The notes: generated by a model from the sequence alone, not told the origin. A DNA stretch of 64,000 nucleotides from Hyaloperonospora brassicae (GCA_947650285.1 CANTFL010001198.1:654888-718887); one strand, 5' to 3'. Counted from the first letter of the stretch, positions 1 to 11,981 are shown. Translations and numbers: made by a program.

Positions 1-1048
1 GTACCCTGCACCGATAGCCAATGTCTTGTATATGTCAATTCGGGATTAATGTTCGTCTACTTCTTCACACAGATGGCTAATATATCGTGCGCTTCTTCGC
101 AGACCGTATATTCTTTAGAGCGGTCTATTTTTATAGTAGCTGATCACCATTTCTATTTTGGGTGCTGGCCGTTATGACTAAATTTTAGGCCATACAAGCG
201 CATAAAACTATCCCTTGGTCACCATACTCACAGCACATGTAGCACCACCACCGTAATATGAAGCGACCTTGATTCTGTGATAAACTTTCATATATCGGGG
301 CACTGCTAGTAACATAGTCGCTTTATTGTTAATTGTAACGTTTCAAGTCAATTTTTGCTGGGTCGACATCAATTTTTTGAAACTGTACATAATAAAACCT
401 CGTCTCTCTACTCCCAAACGATCAATGTAATTCTCTAGCGCAATAAATAGGACGACATTATTATCTAAGTACGTATTTCGATCCGGTAACAAAACCACGG
501 TCTCTTACATTTCGATATTTTCTGCTTTGATTTATCATCTAGACTTACCACAGGCAAAAGCTATCATTTGGTTCTATGCAATCCTCTTTATGCCTCACGA
601 ACATTTTCTTGATACCTGCGTTTGTATTTACTCATTCTTATCCTGTAAGAAACTACAAGAAGAAGGGCATAAGAAGACACCCTCGATACTTATGCGCACA
701 GTGTACTCTCCAAAATTTCTGCTATTTGTAAATATTACATGACACACACATGTGCTAGCTTGCAAGCATACTCAACTTAACGCTGTCAAGATGCAGGTGC
801 ACCTGATATCTCCATTCTACGTCACGTAGTTTGCCACTGGCATTATGATAGTCACATTGGTATAAGATCGCGATCCTAAGTCAATTGTTCACTATGACCC
901 TCGCACATTGTAACCAGCACATAATCTATTACCTCCCCCGCTGAAAGTCTTGGCGTTATTGTTTATAGATCTGAAAGGTCAGCATGGTCTATAATTTATC
1001 TGGTGGATGTCAAAACGCACATAATTGCGTAGCTTTCGATGTGGAATC
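1..1048. other. AT-rich gene-free stretch
   Basis: No reading frame here has protein-like composition; the longest open frames are under 75 codons. The base composition is AT-rich with scattered short runs, as in the other intergenic blocks of this window. I see no recognisable repeat before the LTR relic that follows. Confidence 0.6.
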
Positions 1049-1491
1049 TGTAACGGGGTGATCCTGTTACATAAAAATTGACAGAAAGTATCAATTTGTG
1101 AGTATTATCTATTTTGATATTATTTAATCATCATCACTCGAGTAGAGGTGATGTTGTCGGAATAGTACCCCCGAGGGTAATATTCGTGGGTTCTCCACTT
1201 ACTGGTTGATGTGACATCCACATCAACCAAATTAACCACCAATCGCTGCTGAACGCGCGCAATGGGTGGTGAGCAAGAGACCCACATAGAAGATGGTAGT
1301 TTTATATAGTTATATTCAGACGAAATGTGATTTAGAAAGAAGCTTAAATATATTAAATAACAGTTCTACTTTTTCCCTCAGACAGATCTTTCGAGTTCTG
1401 CCTACTTCACTGCGCTTCCTCACACCACGTGTACGTGACGTCGGGTGCACACAACCTTGCGTCGAACTGACACAAGGCGTGCCCCGTTTCA
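1049..1491 (+). repeat. Solo LTR relic, family A (diverged)
   Basis: It starts TGTAACGGGG and ends GCCCCGTTTCA, matching the termini of the intact family A LTR at 19,023-19,410 (TGTAACGGGG ... GCCCCGTTACA). Internal blocks also match: the ACCACCAATCGC block, the CGCGCGCAATG block, the TAACAGTTCTACTTTT block and the CCACGTGTACGT block come in the same order. No gag or pol follows, so this is a solo LTR. The flanking pentamers GAATC (1044-1048) and TAATC (1492-1496) differ at one position and are a probable decayed target duplication. It is about 55 bp longer than the intact LTR. Confidence 0.8.
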
Positions 1492-3289
1492 TAATCAATC
1501 TTCTGCGGTGTTTATCGTTTCTTAAATACGTAGTAAGTAATCATCTTCGTCTGAATAATAAAAAAACTGACTTAGACCTGACGGCTGTTTTAAATTCGCA
1601 ACTTTCGATCTGCTGCTTTAATTGGTTTGAATCTTTATCGAATCTTCGCCCACACATTTTGTCGCGACTCTGACTAATCGCTCGGTAAATAATTGTACAC
1701 ACTACTTGCCTCGTATCGTAGACTGTTGTCCGAAGGATACACAGATTCCTTTACTTTATGCGAACCGATGAGCAATTTCGATTGATAAAAAGTTTGAGAT
1801 CACATTTCCAGTAATGAGATCCACCAATAATACTTTTATAAAAATAGTTGACGATTGTGGTAATGACGAGGTAGATGTAACTTGTAATGGGGAAATCGTT
1901 TTCTAAATACTGAAAGATCAGGTGTGGATTGGGAGTATTTTGTTTCTTACATGCTGATCAGCAGCAAACGAAGTAGTACTCAACAAATAATGTGCCAGCT
2001 CTGATACACGACTCTAGACCGATGGTGTTCTGCCCACAACTTAGAAGACATTCTTGCTGCGAGCATCAACATCGTGTTGTTACCGATGATGTCTGTGGGA
2101 AAAGTGAATCGGGACGACGCGGAGGTGTTGATGAAGTGTTACCTATTGACGCTTATTTGCCGATACTTTTCGTCGATCATTTGCTGGGAAATTTCTAGAA
2201 CATTACGATGATGGCTCAATAATTGTTGTTGTAATAATCAATTTAGTGCAAAAAGTATCAATACGCGCTCGAACAATGTTGATCGTCTACATGGCTTGTG
2301 TCAAACCAACGGATTGCATTTACTTTTAAGTCAGCTGTGAATGAATATATTGCACTCTTTTCACCATATAAATTTGTCACGTCCTTAAGTAGATATGTTC
2401 TTGATTGAACGATTAACATTTTATCTTGCGCTTTCCATGACTATAATTCGTAATAACGAACGATTTATTTCGACATCCTCTAGAATTGATTGATGATAAA
2501 AATACGAGCAAATTATATTCAGAATGACCGTGAGGCTTCAATCTGTTGACTTATATCTCAGCAAAATTTAACATCGAGCCACTTAGGCTATTCGGTCGAT
2601 CTGTGTGAAAACAAAATATTTTTGTATCGTTCCTTTGAATACTCAGCATTTAGATATTATAAACATAAGCGACGATCGTGCTGCTATCTCGTTGCCTGTC
2701 TTTACTAGCTATACAGTAGCCACTCTAGTATCAGGCTAATTACACGTGTAGAAAGTCATGATTTAACTATCGCGTTGTTAACGGAGCATGTCGAAGATAA
2801 ATGTGTCATCCCAGCGTTTTGCACAACTTATTACGCTATCGCCTGATGCCAAAAGTTAAACTTTTACAACTTACAAAGTGATCCTCAGATTGTCCCAATA
2901 TTAGCTCGAGCCTAATAGATGTCCGTTATTGTTTTATTGACGTCGGTTCATTTTAAAAATAGATAGCAGCAATCACGATCGTCTATGCTAAAATATGTAA
3001 TCTGATAGCACATTACTTGTTACACTTTGGCGCCATTTGGGCATAGTTGTCGAGCTGGTGCGCAAAGGGACTTCATATTTCTAGACATTCGATAGCAGTA
3101 TGTATAACTTTTGTCTTGGTTGTTTGGGCGACGCGGTCGCAATTATCATACTATCCACAAATTCTGGATCCTGTTTGAGAGATTGGTCGGAAAAGACAAG
3201 ACTCCCGAAGTTGACACGAGGCTATATCAAGTATATCAAGCGTCATTGTGTCTTATCATATTTGCATAGAAACTAAATTTTGGAAAGAT
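1492..3289. other. AT-rich gene-free stretch
   Basis: Nothing with coding character was found on either strand. Short frames near 1992-2198 have no recognisable motif and no neighbours. Confidence 0.5.
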
Positions 3290-3560
3290 CAGATCGATTA
3301 AGATCTCGAGACCAGATCGACATCGATAATCATTGATTAATCAAGAAACTAACCGAGATCATATTGCAAACATCTCTGTGCAGCATAAGCTCGAGAAAAC
3401 ACATTAACAGCAAGATCAAGATCTTGTTATTCTGTAGCTAATCGTCCAATCGACCCCACCCAGCGAGTACACAAGGTGAGAGTCAGATTTACAAAATACA
3501 CGGATCAGAAAAGAACTCGCTAAGTCGTCAAGCCGGTGATCCATGCCAAGCGATTGATCT
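3290..3560 (+). repeat. Possible LTR relic of gypsy family B
   Basis: The stretch is rich in GATC palindromes and contains the order GTACACAAGGT, then TACAAAATA, then GTCGTCA followed by a G/C-rich block. This parallels the end of the family B LTR-like sequence at 28,110-28,190 (GGTACACAAGGTAAG, CACAAAATCGG, GTCGTCAGGCGCC). Similarity is partial and was judged by eye, so limits are approximate. Confidence 0.4.
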
Positions 3561-6264
3561 CATATGGAATCGCCACTTCTGTACATCCGCATGGTATTTT
3601 CTGTAAGTCACGCACGCACACGCGCTAGTGATGATATATAAAGTGATAAATAAAAAAAGTTTATGAAATTTAAGCGCAAAAAGTTTACGCAGAGGTTACC
3701 CCACAACTTGGTAGCACAAAATTAGTGGTAGCCCTACCAGCGGCAGAAGCGGCTGAAATTGTCAGCGGTAGAAAATCAGCATTTCGAGAAGGTTAAAACA
3801 ACTCGGCTATTTACTACGCCGGAAGTTGAAAAATGCATGTTAAGTAGACTTCATTGTCTTATTATACTACATGCAAATTGCTAAGCATTAGACGTTTCTT
3901 TTTCTTGATCGATACTGCTAAGCACACTCACCGTAAAGGTTTATCAAACTAGACAGTGAGTTGAATTTACGTAATGTCTTTGCACTCGCACGTCGCCCGC
4001 ATTATCGACATAATGCCTACTTTTATGAATAATGCTGGTATTTTCGACTATATATATTCAGAATTTGCACACATACGATAAATAGTATAAGAAGTATGTA
4101 CATATTTGCATGTGTCAAAAGATGAAAGAGCAAAGGCTGACCGTTTTGGTCACGCATACTATATTGGAATTTCATGCGTGATCCCAGCATCAAACTTTTC
4201 CTGGTAACCCTTCTCTGTCCGGAGCTCATTTTGTATCTTAATTAGAAATTGTAGTTGAATTACTTGTACGGGAAACGAAAAACGATGAACTCCATAAACA
4301 TGAGCATATGAATTGATATACGAGGTGTAAAGTAGAACATAAATGAAAATATATGCTATACGTACAAGCATTCAAAGTGTATGCGGATACCAGTATACTT
4401 CAACGTGCCTATGCATATCAACTTTACTTATTTGATACTTGTAAACACAACATTATGCTCTCTTCTCACCAATAGTCATCGTGCAATAGGAAAAAGGTGC
4501 GTTGTTATTACACGCGTACAACTACGAGGTATTCAATATATCGCATGTAGATCTATGTTCATATTGTAACTTTTATACAACTTAAGCTGTTCCTACTTGA
4601 CACCACGAGAAGTTGTCGCCAGTGCTTTTTCATGGACTATATAGCAGTATAAACACATAGCCAAGTCGATTGTCAATTTTAGATCCTAACAAATTGATAA
4701 AAACTACAAGACGAACAGTAAACGACGACAACAATAGATTAAAGATACCAAAAGATGACAGGCACTTTTTAGTGTTATTGAGAAAATTCTGAGAGACTAA
4801 AAACGAGCTTGACAAGAAAAATTAATATGCTTCACGCAAGGTTCAGGCACTATCGGTATGGTGGATAAAGCATCTGATCTGAACAAAAGCTTCTGATCGT
4901 CATTTATGATAATATGTATTGACGAATTTAAGATCTCGTAACTTAGATGGACAAAGGTTGTGGAAAAGGCAAAAGTCTACATGGTATTTTGAAATTGAGC
5001 AGATGACTGACTGGTTACTTTGATCTTTTATATGATATCTTCTGATGATGTAAAGCCGACGCACCACTTGACGCAGCGTTGACGTTAGAATAATTGAGAT
5101 CAAGCTTACTCTATCGACTAAAACTCGAACAACTAAATGAAGTTTTTTACATACGATACGCGCGTCTGTTATCGCACGCAACTAAATCGCCACAAGAAGA
5201 AGTAAGGCCACCCTTATCGCCAATACGATTATCATAATATACAAGTGATCGCTTGTAAGTTATTTGGTTTTTGCTTCTTAGTATTCGAAGTAAAGCGTTG
5301 GCAGACAAAGCTTACCATTATTGTGAATAGACACGGTCTTCATATAAGAAAATGCTTCTGATCGTAGTGGTGGTGGAGCTGTCTGGCGATATTTACCTGG
5401 AAGGTGTGGAGATAGATATGACATTGCTACACGTATTATCAGTCATGATACATAAAATTTACGGGATATCGGGTGTCTCGGTTTCCATTAACTACGTATA
5501 GAATATGCTCAAAGATGATAATAATGCGTCCTTGACATAGCCGCCTCTTTGCGTGAGCACATCATACAGACTGTTTCGCGATATGCCTCTATAATAAGTG
5601 AATAATTTTGCTTCGAGGTCGCTCATGGTGAGATAGAAATTGGTCAGGGGGTCATAACAACCGATTCTCCACCCCAGAACTATTTTCTCAAACCTTATCA
5701 AATTACCATAAGCTGTGTATGCATAACAATGACAAGATAATTATCATCAAAATGACCCAAAGTGTTTGTCAAATGTTATAAGACCGTAACATGTACATAA
5801 GGCATTTGTAAACGTGATGTGTAAATTCGTCTATTTTTCATCCATTATTCCTACAGATACTATTTAGGCTGAAACGTTGTGGCACATCTCGATTCAAAAT
5901 TGCTGTGCATTAGAAATTAACAAAAATAAAATACGAGTACCCTACATAGGACATTTATGCCACGCGGTCCTTCAGATCACCCGGGGGTGATCTGCGATTA
6001 CGGTTAAACTGTTGCAACTACTAAAATAATCCAAAACTTCAGTACGCTATAAAGCTTTAGGCCAAAAGGGCCATCAGTTACTCGATAAGCCACCCCTTTT
6101 TGGTTGTTCGTCTGTTCATTGGCCCATCCCGGCGATCTGTAACCTAAGCACCCACCGCGAATTTCGATCCAAGTGCATCCCGTTCCCAACGCCAGTGCAT
6201 TACCACATATAGTCCACATTGAAGCATACACGACATCAAGATCACATATATGAAACATGGATGC
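3561..6264. other. AT-rich gene-free stretch
   Basis: No gene could be supported. Several short open frames (60-93 codons) occur on both strands but have random composition, no shared motif and no intron signals that would join them. Confidence 0.5.
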
Positions 6265-6410
6265 TGTAACGGGGTGAGCCGGTTACAAATCATTGACACG
6301 AATTGAGCTAACATACGTATAATCTTGATTGATAAAATTTAGCATTTTTACTCTTGCGAGTCAATATTGTTGGAATATTAATTTTAAAGGTAAAATTCGG
6401 CACTGCTTTT
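6265..6410 (+). repeat. Truncated LTR relic, family A
   Basis: Begins TGTAACGGGGTGAGCCGGTTACA-like, the terminal hairpin of the family A LTR, and continues with a TTGACA/TTGA block and a TTGTTGGAATA block that parallel the relic at 1049 (TTGTCGGAATA near 1152-1166). The 3' half of the LTR is not recognisable. Confidence 0.6.
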
Positions 6411-7260
6411 TTTATTGAGCGTGTCCGCAGGCATTCACGAGGCCAACTCCCGAGTTACCAATATATTCAAGTCAGCTCTTCAGTATTATGTTCATCTTCT
6501 CAATTTCCCTATATACATGCTGCTTGGGCTATACAAGAGACATCGCTATGGCGTCGTAAAGCGATTCTTTGGCACTGCGCTGTCTCATTTTATGTAAAGT
6601 TGGCGATACCGTTATGGCGACAGCTATTCACCAGCTAAATTTCATTTGGAAAGATCTTAGCAAAATTATTGAAGCAATTTGGCCTGCAAGTGAGCGATAA
6701 ACAATAGTCTCACGTCATGCTTAAAGCGTCATTTTATTTTTTTTTATTTTGTCCATAAATTTTGATAAATTCTGATGAGAAAGTTTGTGAATGCAGGTAC
6801 AAGTAGGAGAATTATAATATATGGAAAATTTATTGCGAATATTTCGAGGCACGTATACATTAGGTCGTCTACCGTAGTGTGCTGTTTCGATTTCGTGGTT
6901 CAGTGCATGTCATTTTTCGTAAATTGCTAAATTTGGGATTGTTTGCGTCTACATGCTCCTAAATTCCGTGATCTTTCCTACGCGTTTTTTGTCTTTCTTG
7001 CGGCAAAGGACGAGCGAGCTCCGAAGCCTGCTCTCCAAACAGATGTAAGAATAGGCATCGCAACTATACAAGTGACAAAAAGTTGCCCATTCTAGATCGA
7101 GCTTAGAAACGTAGCTTACAGCCTAAAAACCTGTCGAGCAAAAGTATTGACTTGCGTGAACTCTTGCCCCACAGACCGTTTCATCCCGCCTTCCCATCTG
7201 AAAACGCTGCTGCAACTTGCACGCGCTTACGTTGCGATACCAAACCAAACACATGCCGAG
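6411..7260. other. Intergenic region upstream of PIG-T
   Basis: No complete gene is visible. AT-rich to about 7000, then composition rises toward the gene. The 5' untranslated region of the PIG-T gene probably lies in the last 150 bases; I could not identify a convincing oomycete initiator element. Confidence 0.4.
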
Positions 7261-8853
7261 ATGACGCTCACCGCCCTATGGCTTCTCGCGGTGGTGCTTC
7301 TTCCCGCAGTCCACGGCGCGTACCTCGAGCGGCTCACGCTACGTCCTCTCCCGGCCATCAATCAGGTTCTCGCCCGTCTCGAGTTCGCCATCAACAGCTC
7401 TTCGCCAGCTGCCGATGGCGCGTCGCTCGTGCCCACCGTCCTGCGTCAGATCCTCGAGCGCTACGACGTCGAGTCTCTGCATCTGTCGTTCTCTGTCGGG
7501 CGGTATGCGGACTGGCGCTATGGGCCCCTACAGCGCATGAACGACAGCTCTCCCGTTGGCCACGTCCCGTTCGGTACGCGGCTGCAGGTGACGCTACGGG
7601 GCACTGCCACTCCTATGCAGCGCTGGAAAGGAGTCACGTCGCAGATGGGCGGCATCTTCTCGGCGTCGCTGAACCAGATGGACGAGACGGTCGTGACACA
7701 ACTGCTGCCGTCGTCCAGTGCACACGAACTCGGCGCCACGATCACGACGGACGCAGCCCACACGTTTCTGCACGGCGCGCTCGCTCGTGAAGAGCTTTGC
7801 ACGGAGAACTTGACGCCCTGGCTCAAGATGCTGCCGTGTCGAGGGATCGCTGGACTCGGATCTCTCATTGATCCCATCAACGTCTTGTCGGGGGAGTACC
7901 TGTCGCTGTCACTGTTGGCGACGAGATCGCTGGACGGCACGTGGGCCCTTCGACAGCACCTCACTGCCGTGCTAAGTCCGAGCTCGCACAACAGCGAGCA
8001 CTGGAGTCTCGGGTCGTTGTTCTTTGCAGCGGAGCACGTTGGCGATGAGGTGCGTGCATGTCCGCTTGCCGACCAGAGCTTGATTGTAACGGAAGACAAG
8101 AGCGACAGAGGAAAGTCGTCGTGTGGTATTGACACGGTCGATCTTCGCGAAAAGCCCGTGTCGCTTTCCAGTCCATGGTTTATAGACTGGAACACTGCGG
8201 TGCAGGAAGCCTCTTTGCAAGACAGCTTCAAGTTGCAACAGGATGCCGTGTCTGTACATCGCTTTGTCACCGGGTACGGCCAGGTGCACGGTGGCATCGC
8301 AGTGCAGCTCAAGAATAACCACCAGTCGTGCGGGATGCTTGTGACGTACCGCGATGTTATACCATGGTACCTTCGTCTCTACTTCCACACCTTTCGGGCA
8401 AGTGTCGGTGGTAGTGAGCCGAAGGCACGGGAGCTGATTCGAGCGTTTGACTTCGTGCCGGCCGAGTTGTTTGCTCAGCCCAACCAGTTGCGTCTTGAAG
8501 CTTTTCTGCCGGCGAACACGACGCTGGTGTTTTCACTTCGGATGGAGAAAGCATTCTTGCATCTATCAGAGCATCCACCCGACGCCAATCGAGGGTTCGA
8601 CATTGCCCCCGGCGTGGTAATCTTCAACAGGTCGGGCAACGACTCGGTCTGTGGCAAGGATGTCGGAGTCCCATTCTTCACCACCACCACCTTGTTCACC
8701 GAGCCCTTGCTCGTGTCGTTGCCAACGCCTGACTTCAGCATGCCGTACAACGTGATTGCAATGACATCGACTGTCGTCGCTTTCTTCGTGGGTACGATGC
8801 TGAACACACTGTTGCGGAAGGCACCGCGGCTGCAGCGAATGATGACAAAGTAG
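7261..8853 (+). CDS. PIGT: PIG-T / Gpi16, GPI transamidase subunit
   Basis: Subunit of the ER GPI transamidase, which cleaves the C-terminal signal of precursor proteins and attaches the GPI anchor. The 530-residue protein starts at the second in-frame ATG because it is followed at once by a hydrophobic signal peptide (residues 1-20); an ATG-less extension to 7147 is open but has no signal-peptide character. The family hallmark ELCTENLTPWLKMLPC lies at about 178-193, with Cys180 matching the position of the human cysteine (Cys182) that is disulphide-bonded to PIG-K. A segment WKGVTSQMGGIFSASLN near residue 120 also fits the family. A single membrane span lies at about 498-518 with a short basic tail, the usual type I layout. 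No intron is needed. It is convergent with the transporter gene, 169 bp apart. Length fits the family (about 550-600 residues). Confidence 0.93.
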   Translation: MTLTALWLLAVVLLPAVHGAYLERLTLRPLPAINQVLARLEFAINSSSPAADGASLVPTVLRQILERYDVESLHLSFSVGRYADWRYGPLQRMNDSSPVGHVPFGTRLQVTLRGTATPMQRWKGVTSQMGGIFSASLNQMDETVVTQLLPSSSAHELGATITTDAAHTFLHGALAREELCTENLTPWLKMLPCRGIAGLGSLIDPINVLSGEYLSLSLLATRSLDGTWALRQHLTAVLSPSSHNSEHWSLGSLFFAAEHVGDEVRACPLADQSLIVTEDKSDRGKSSCGIDTVDLREKPVSLSSPWFIDWNTAVQEASLQDSFKLQQDAVSVHRFVTGYGQVHGGIAVQLKNNHQSCGMLVTYRDVIPWYLRLYFHTFRASVGGSEPKARELIRAFDFVPAELFAQPNQLRLEAFLPANTTLVFSLRMEKAFLHLSEHPPDANRGFDIAPGVVIFNRSGNDSVCGKDVGVPFFTTTTLFTEPLLVSLPTPDFSMPYNVIAMTSTVVAFFVGTMLNTLLRKAPRLQRMMTK

Positions 8854-9022
8854 CCTGAACGCAATGAAGGCAAGATCAGATCAACACACAGCTTACGATT
8901 CGAAGCAATAGACACGATACCCGTCTTCTACCGAGGCTTTTTTCGTCTTCCGGGACTCTGTTTGCTCGAGATCCCGTCGTATCTCTCACCAGCTACCGCT
9001 GCGGTTTCGTCTCACAATAACA

Positions 9023-10822
9023 TTACACTGCGCTCTTGAGCACCAGTGGAAGCTGCTTCCCGCCCTCGCGTCCATTATGATGCGCAGTGGCTGTTGCGAC
9101 GTAGTTCCGACCCGACTCGACAGCACCACACGTTAGGCAAAAGAAGGCCCAGACACTCCACAATAATACAATTCGGAACCCCACGCGGTATGTGCAGGCA
9201 GCATTGCATGTGCCAACGCTTGCAAGGCCATCGGCGTCTGGATCCACGTCAACGACCGGGTTGATAATGAAGTTCATGATCAAGCCAGGGATGTAGTTCG
9301 ACGCTGCATACCCAAAAAAATTGTAGCTCGCATACGCAACGGAAGATGCTAATGGACGCAGTCGCCGTGGGGCTGCCGAGATCACAATGCCGGAGCAGGC
9401 GGGAAGAATGCTGCCGCCACAGAACAGCATGAGCCATAGAAGTACCGCAATGTAGACGGTGTTGTGAACAAACGACAGCGGGAGAGCTACGAGGCAGCTC
9501 GCGCCGCCAAGTACCACGCATACGCGCAGTGCTTGCTTTTGATGGTACGGGCCCGAGTATCCTCCGAACTGATCGATGAGCCACCCGCCAAAGAAGACAC
9601 CCGCTAGCGGTCCCGTGCCGCTAACCAAGAGGTAGGCCGCGTGGATCTTGTACACCGAGTCTTTTGTATTCGTCTCCAAGTACAGCGTCGTCCAGAACTG
9701 AATGCCTGCAACCACAAAGAATAAACCCGACAGGCCCATGACGATGCACACGTAGACCTTCTGCTGGAGCAGCAGCTGCAAATCGCTCCATCGTGACACC
9801 GGTTCGGCCTGTTCGTGCGATTCCGATGATCGCGAGCAGTAGCCATTCAATGCGGTGCCGTTCCTTTCGTGTCCGATCAACACACGCACTTGATCATCAG
9901 CAGCACAGTTCTCCCGCGTCGTGCGTTGCTCACTCCAAACGTCTTCGTCCTCGTCAATGTCTACGATCGCAATCGAGCGACGCCGACGAGTCGAGCGGAG
10001 TTGGACGTGGGCCCGTGGCACGAAAAAGATCAGGATACACAGTGGCAGAACGAGTGCAAATTGCGTGAGGAACGGCCAGCGCCAGCAGTAGATACCGTGG
10101 CACAGCCTCCTGGACAAGGCATCGTCCATGCTGTCAACGAGACCAGCGCGTTTGCTTGTCGTGGCCGCGAGCGCGATGTCGTACAGCGTGGGGACGATGC
10201 TAAGCTGCGATGCCGTCGCTGCTTGCTTTGAGTCCTGCGAAGCCGACCAAATCGCAACGGACCCGGCAAAGTAGCCGAGCGTGATGCCCACGGGCACTGC
10301 CCCTTGCAAGTAGCTCATCCAGGCCCCGCGCTTGGCCTTTGGCGCGTAGTCGTGCACCCACAGGGGGGAGTACACGCAGCTCAACGACTGCGTCAGGCCG
10401 ATCAAGCCGCGGAACGAAATGAGCAGTGGCGTCGAGTACCACGCGGTCGTGGGCGCGCACGCGAAGCCCAGCACGGCGAGGTTGTTGACCACGAGCGAGA
10501 CGCCGAGGAGCTGGCGCGGGTCAAAGCGGCGGAAGAGCGCGCTGCACCAGGGAGACGCGAGCGAGATGGCCATGTAGACGATCGCGCCCAAGACGCCCTG
10601 TTCCTGCGGAGTGAGGCGGAACGTGAGCGTGAACTGCTGCAAGAGCGACGGCACAGCGCCCGCCTCGAGGTACATGAACACTTGCGTGAGCACGAGAAAC
10701 TTGAAGAGATAGGCGGACGACGGGAGCTGCTGCTGCGACGAGGCGAGCAGCGTGTCGACAGTCCCATAGGACGCAGAGCGCGTGCGGACGCGGGACGAGA
10801 CTGTGGCGGTGGTGGTAGCCAT
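9023..10822 (-). CDS. Major facilitator superfamily transporter
   Basis: A 599-residue polytopic membrane protein with about 12 predicted spans, starting at an ATG at 10822. After a polar N-terminus the first span is near residues 38-60. The N-half has an MFS-type loop (RRFDPRQLLG, about 98-107) and the C-half the matching GGWLIDQFGGY, the usual motif A positions. A long hydrophilic central loop (about residues 270-345) carries an acidic run DIDEDEDVW and lies between spans 6 and 7, as is typical. The SFRGLIGLTQS segment in span 4/5 resembles Spinster-like lysosomal/sphingolipid transporters, but the substrate cannot be told from sequence. Single exon, GC-rich coding bias like the neighbouring genes. 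Another family within MFS (organic anion type) is possible. Confidence 0.85.
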   Translation of the reverse strand: MATTTATVSSRVRTRSASYGTVDTLLASSQQQLPSSAYLFKFLVLTQVFMYLEAGAVPSLLQQFTLTFRLTPQEQGVLGAIVYMAISLASPWCSALFRRFDPRQLLGVSLVVNNLAVLGFACAPTTAWYSTPLLISFRGLIGLTQSLSCVYSPLWVHDYAPKAKRGAWMSYLQGAVPVGITLGYFAGSVAIWSASQDSKQAATASQLSIVPTLYDIALAATTSKRAGLVDSMDDALSRRLCHGIYCWRWPFLTQFALVLPLCILIFFVPRAHVQLRSTRRRRSIAIVDIDEDEDVWSEQRTTRENCAADDQVRVLIGHERNGTALNGYCSRSSESHEQAEPVSRWSDLQLLLQQKVYVCIVMGLSGLFFVVAGIQFWTTLYLETNTKDSVYKIHAAYLLVSGTGPLAGVFFGGWLIDQFGGYSGPYHQKQALRVCVVLGGASCLVALPLSFVHNTVYIAVLLWLMLFCGGSILPACSGIVISAAPRRLRPLASSVAYASYNFFGYAASNYIPGLIMNFIINPVVDVDPDADGLASVGTCNAACTYRVGFRIVLLWSVWAFFCLTCGAVESGRNYVATATAHHNGREGGKQLPLVLKSAV

Positions 10823-10853
10823 CTGGAATGTCTTCCGTGGCGCCCGAGCAATT

Positions 10854-10880
10854 GGTCGGTCGGTCGGTCGGTCGGTCGGT
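10854..10880. repeat. (GGTC)n microsatellite upstream of MFS gene
   Basis: About seven perfect GGTC tetranucleotide units lie some 30 bp upstream of the transporter start codon, followed by decayed units (GAATCGATCTGTCAGTCGGTC). It probably sits in the 5' untranslated region or core promoter. Confidence 0.85.
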
Positions 10881-11702
10881 GAATCGATCTGTCAGTCGGT
10901 CAGGCGACGGCCAATCACTCGGTGATATGATTACGCGACGAGGAAGAGCTGTGAATCAGAATCGTGCGTTGCTGCGGTCGTCGAGAGCCACAGAAAAGCG
11001 GCACTTGGTCTCTGGACACGAAGAAGGGGCCGACGAGACGCCGTTCTTGACAATGGATGCAATCGGGTGGACGACGCGCGCGAGCCGACGTGTAGAGACT
11101 TTCTATCTGTGGGTGAGCATGAATGTGGTATGGCTACACCTGCGTGACCTCGTGACAGCCTCAGTCTGCGTGCCCACAGCGTATCCTGCATCTACTTGCA
11201 TAAGAAAGTGTTGATGTACGGCGATAGTAGCAGTAGGGCTCGCGCTAATGTCACGGGCGACCTCTGACCGCGCGTGTGCTACGTCGGAGATGGTCCTGAC
11301 CTCTTCGTCGCGGTCCGAAACTGAAGTAAGTACACTGCGCTGAGCTGACTCGACGACAACGCACTGTCGTTCAGACGTGGGCATTGCAACAACATGCGAC
11401 GCGTGTTGTTCAGGAGGTCACGTTCTGCACCCGGTGCAGCAAGCGCGCGGCGTCCTGCAGCGCATCACGCGCAAGAGCGCAATAAGAGAGAGAGAGAAAA
11501 GGGAACGAAACTTGCGGCGCGTGACCACAGGTCCGCAGCGCACGGGTCGGTCCCATGAGTCTATTGATTGGTAAATAGCCGTACAGAGTCGGAATAGTGT
11601 CGTCGCGCATGGGGGCACGCGAGTTGAGTCGTGGCGGAAGTAGCCGCTGTCAGTATCTGTGCCGAGTCGCACGGCGCGCGGAGATGGTCAGTCGCTGTCA
11701 CG
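10881..11702. other. Intergenic region, no gene supported
   Basis: This 0.8-kb stretch between two minus-strand genes is GC-rich and has overlapping open frames on both strands, none with a recognisable domain. It probably holds the transporter promoter and the 3' end of the small gene that follows. A purine-rich GAGAGAGAGA run lies near 11,488-11,500. Confidence 0.4.
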
Positions 11703-11981
11703 TCAGTGCTTCGCGGCGCGCATAACGCGGGCCTCGCGCTGGCACGCGCTGGCGAGACGCGCTTGCGCGCGTTGGCGCTGGAACAGCAGCCACGCTTGCG
11801 TCTCCAGCTCGTCCTCCGTGTCTTCTCCGCCAGAGCCCTCGTCGGTCTCGTCCACGAGGCCGCAGGCGTAAAAGTCCCAGAGCGGGTTCCGGGGCGCCGT
11901 CGTGCCGGGGCTCGACGACGCGGCAGCTGCCACGCGGCGTTGCAAGGCGCTCGATGCCTCGAGACTGACCGTTGTCGACAT
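11703..11981 (-). CDS. Small hypothetical protein (92 residues)
   Basis: I do not recognise this protein. The chosen ATG (11981) gives 92 residues; an upstream ATG at 12233 would add 84 residues of low-complexity arginine/glutamine-rich sequence (including a run of eight Q) that looks untranslated. The short form has an alanine/serine-rich N-terminus, then a conserved-looking NPLWDFYACGLVDETDEG, an acidic stretch (GGEDTEDELE) and a C-terminal amphipathic helix rich in Q, A and R. It could be a small nuclear or chromatin-associated factor, but nothing proves this. The antisense frame is arginine-rich and looks like a shadow. Confidence 0.45.
   Translation of the reverse strand: MSTTVSLEASSALQRRVAAAASSSPGTTAPRNPLWDFYACGLVDETDEGSGGEDTEDELETQAWLLFQRQRAQARLASACQREARVMRAAKH

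Noticed and set aside
6354..6638. Two overlapping 60-94 codon frames near 6.4 kb with a hydrophobic stretch
   Set aside because: No ATG in a good context, no motif, lies at the end of an LTR relic. Considered as a small secreted protein but not supportable.
7518..8312. 264-codon frame antisense to PIG-T
   Set aside because: Cys/Ser/Arg-rich shadow of a well-supported gene in the other strand.
10304..10882. 192-codon plus-strand frame rich in R, E and H opposite the MFS gene
   Set aside because: It is the shadow of GC-rich coding sequence of the transporter; composition is biased and there is no domain.
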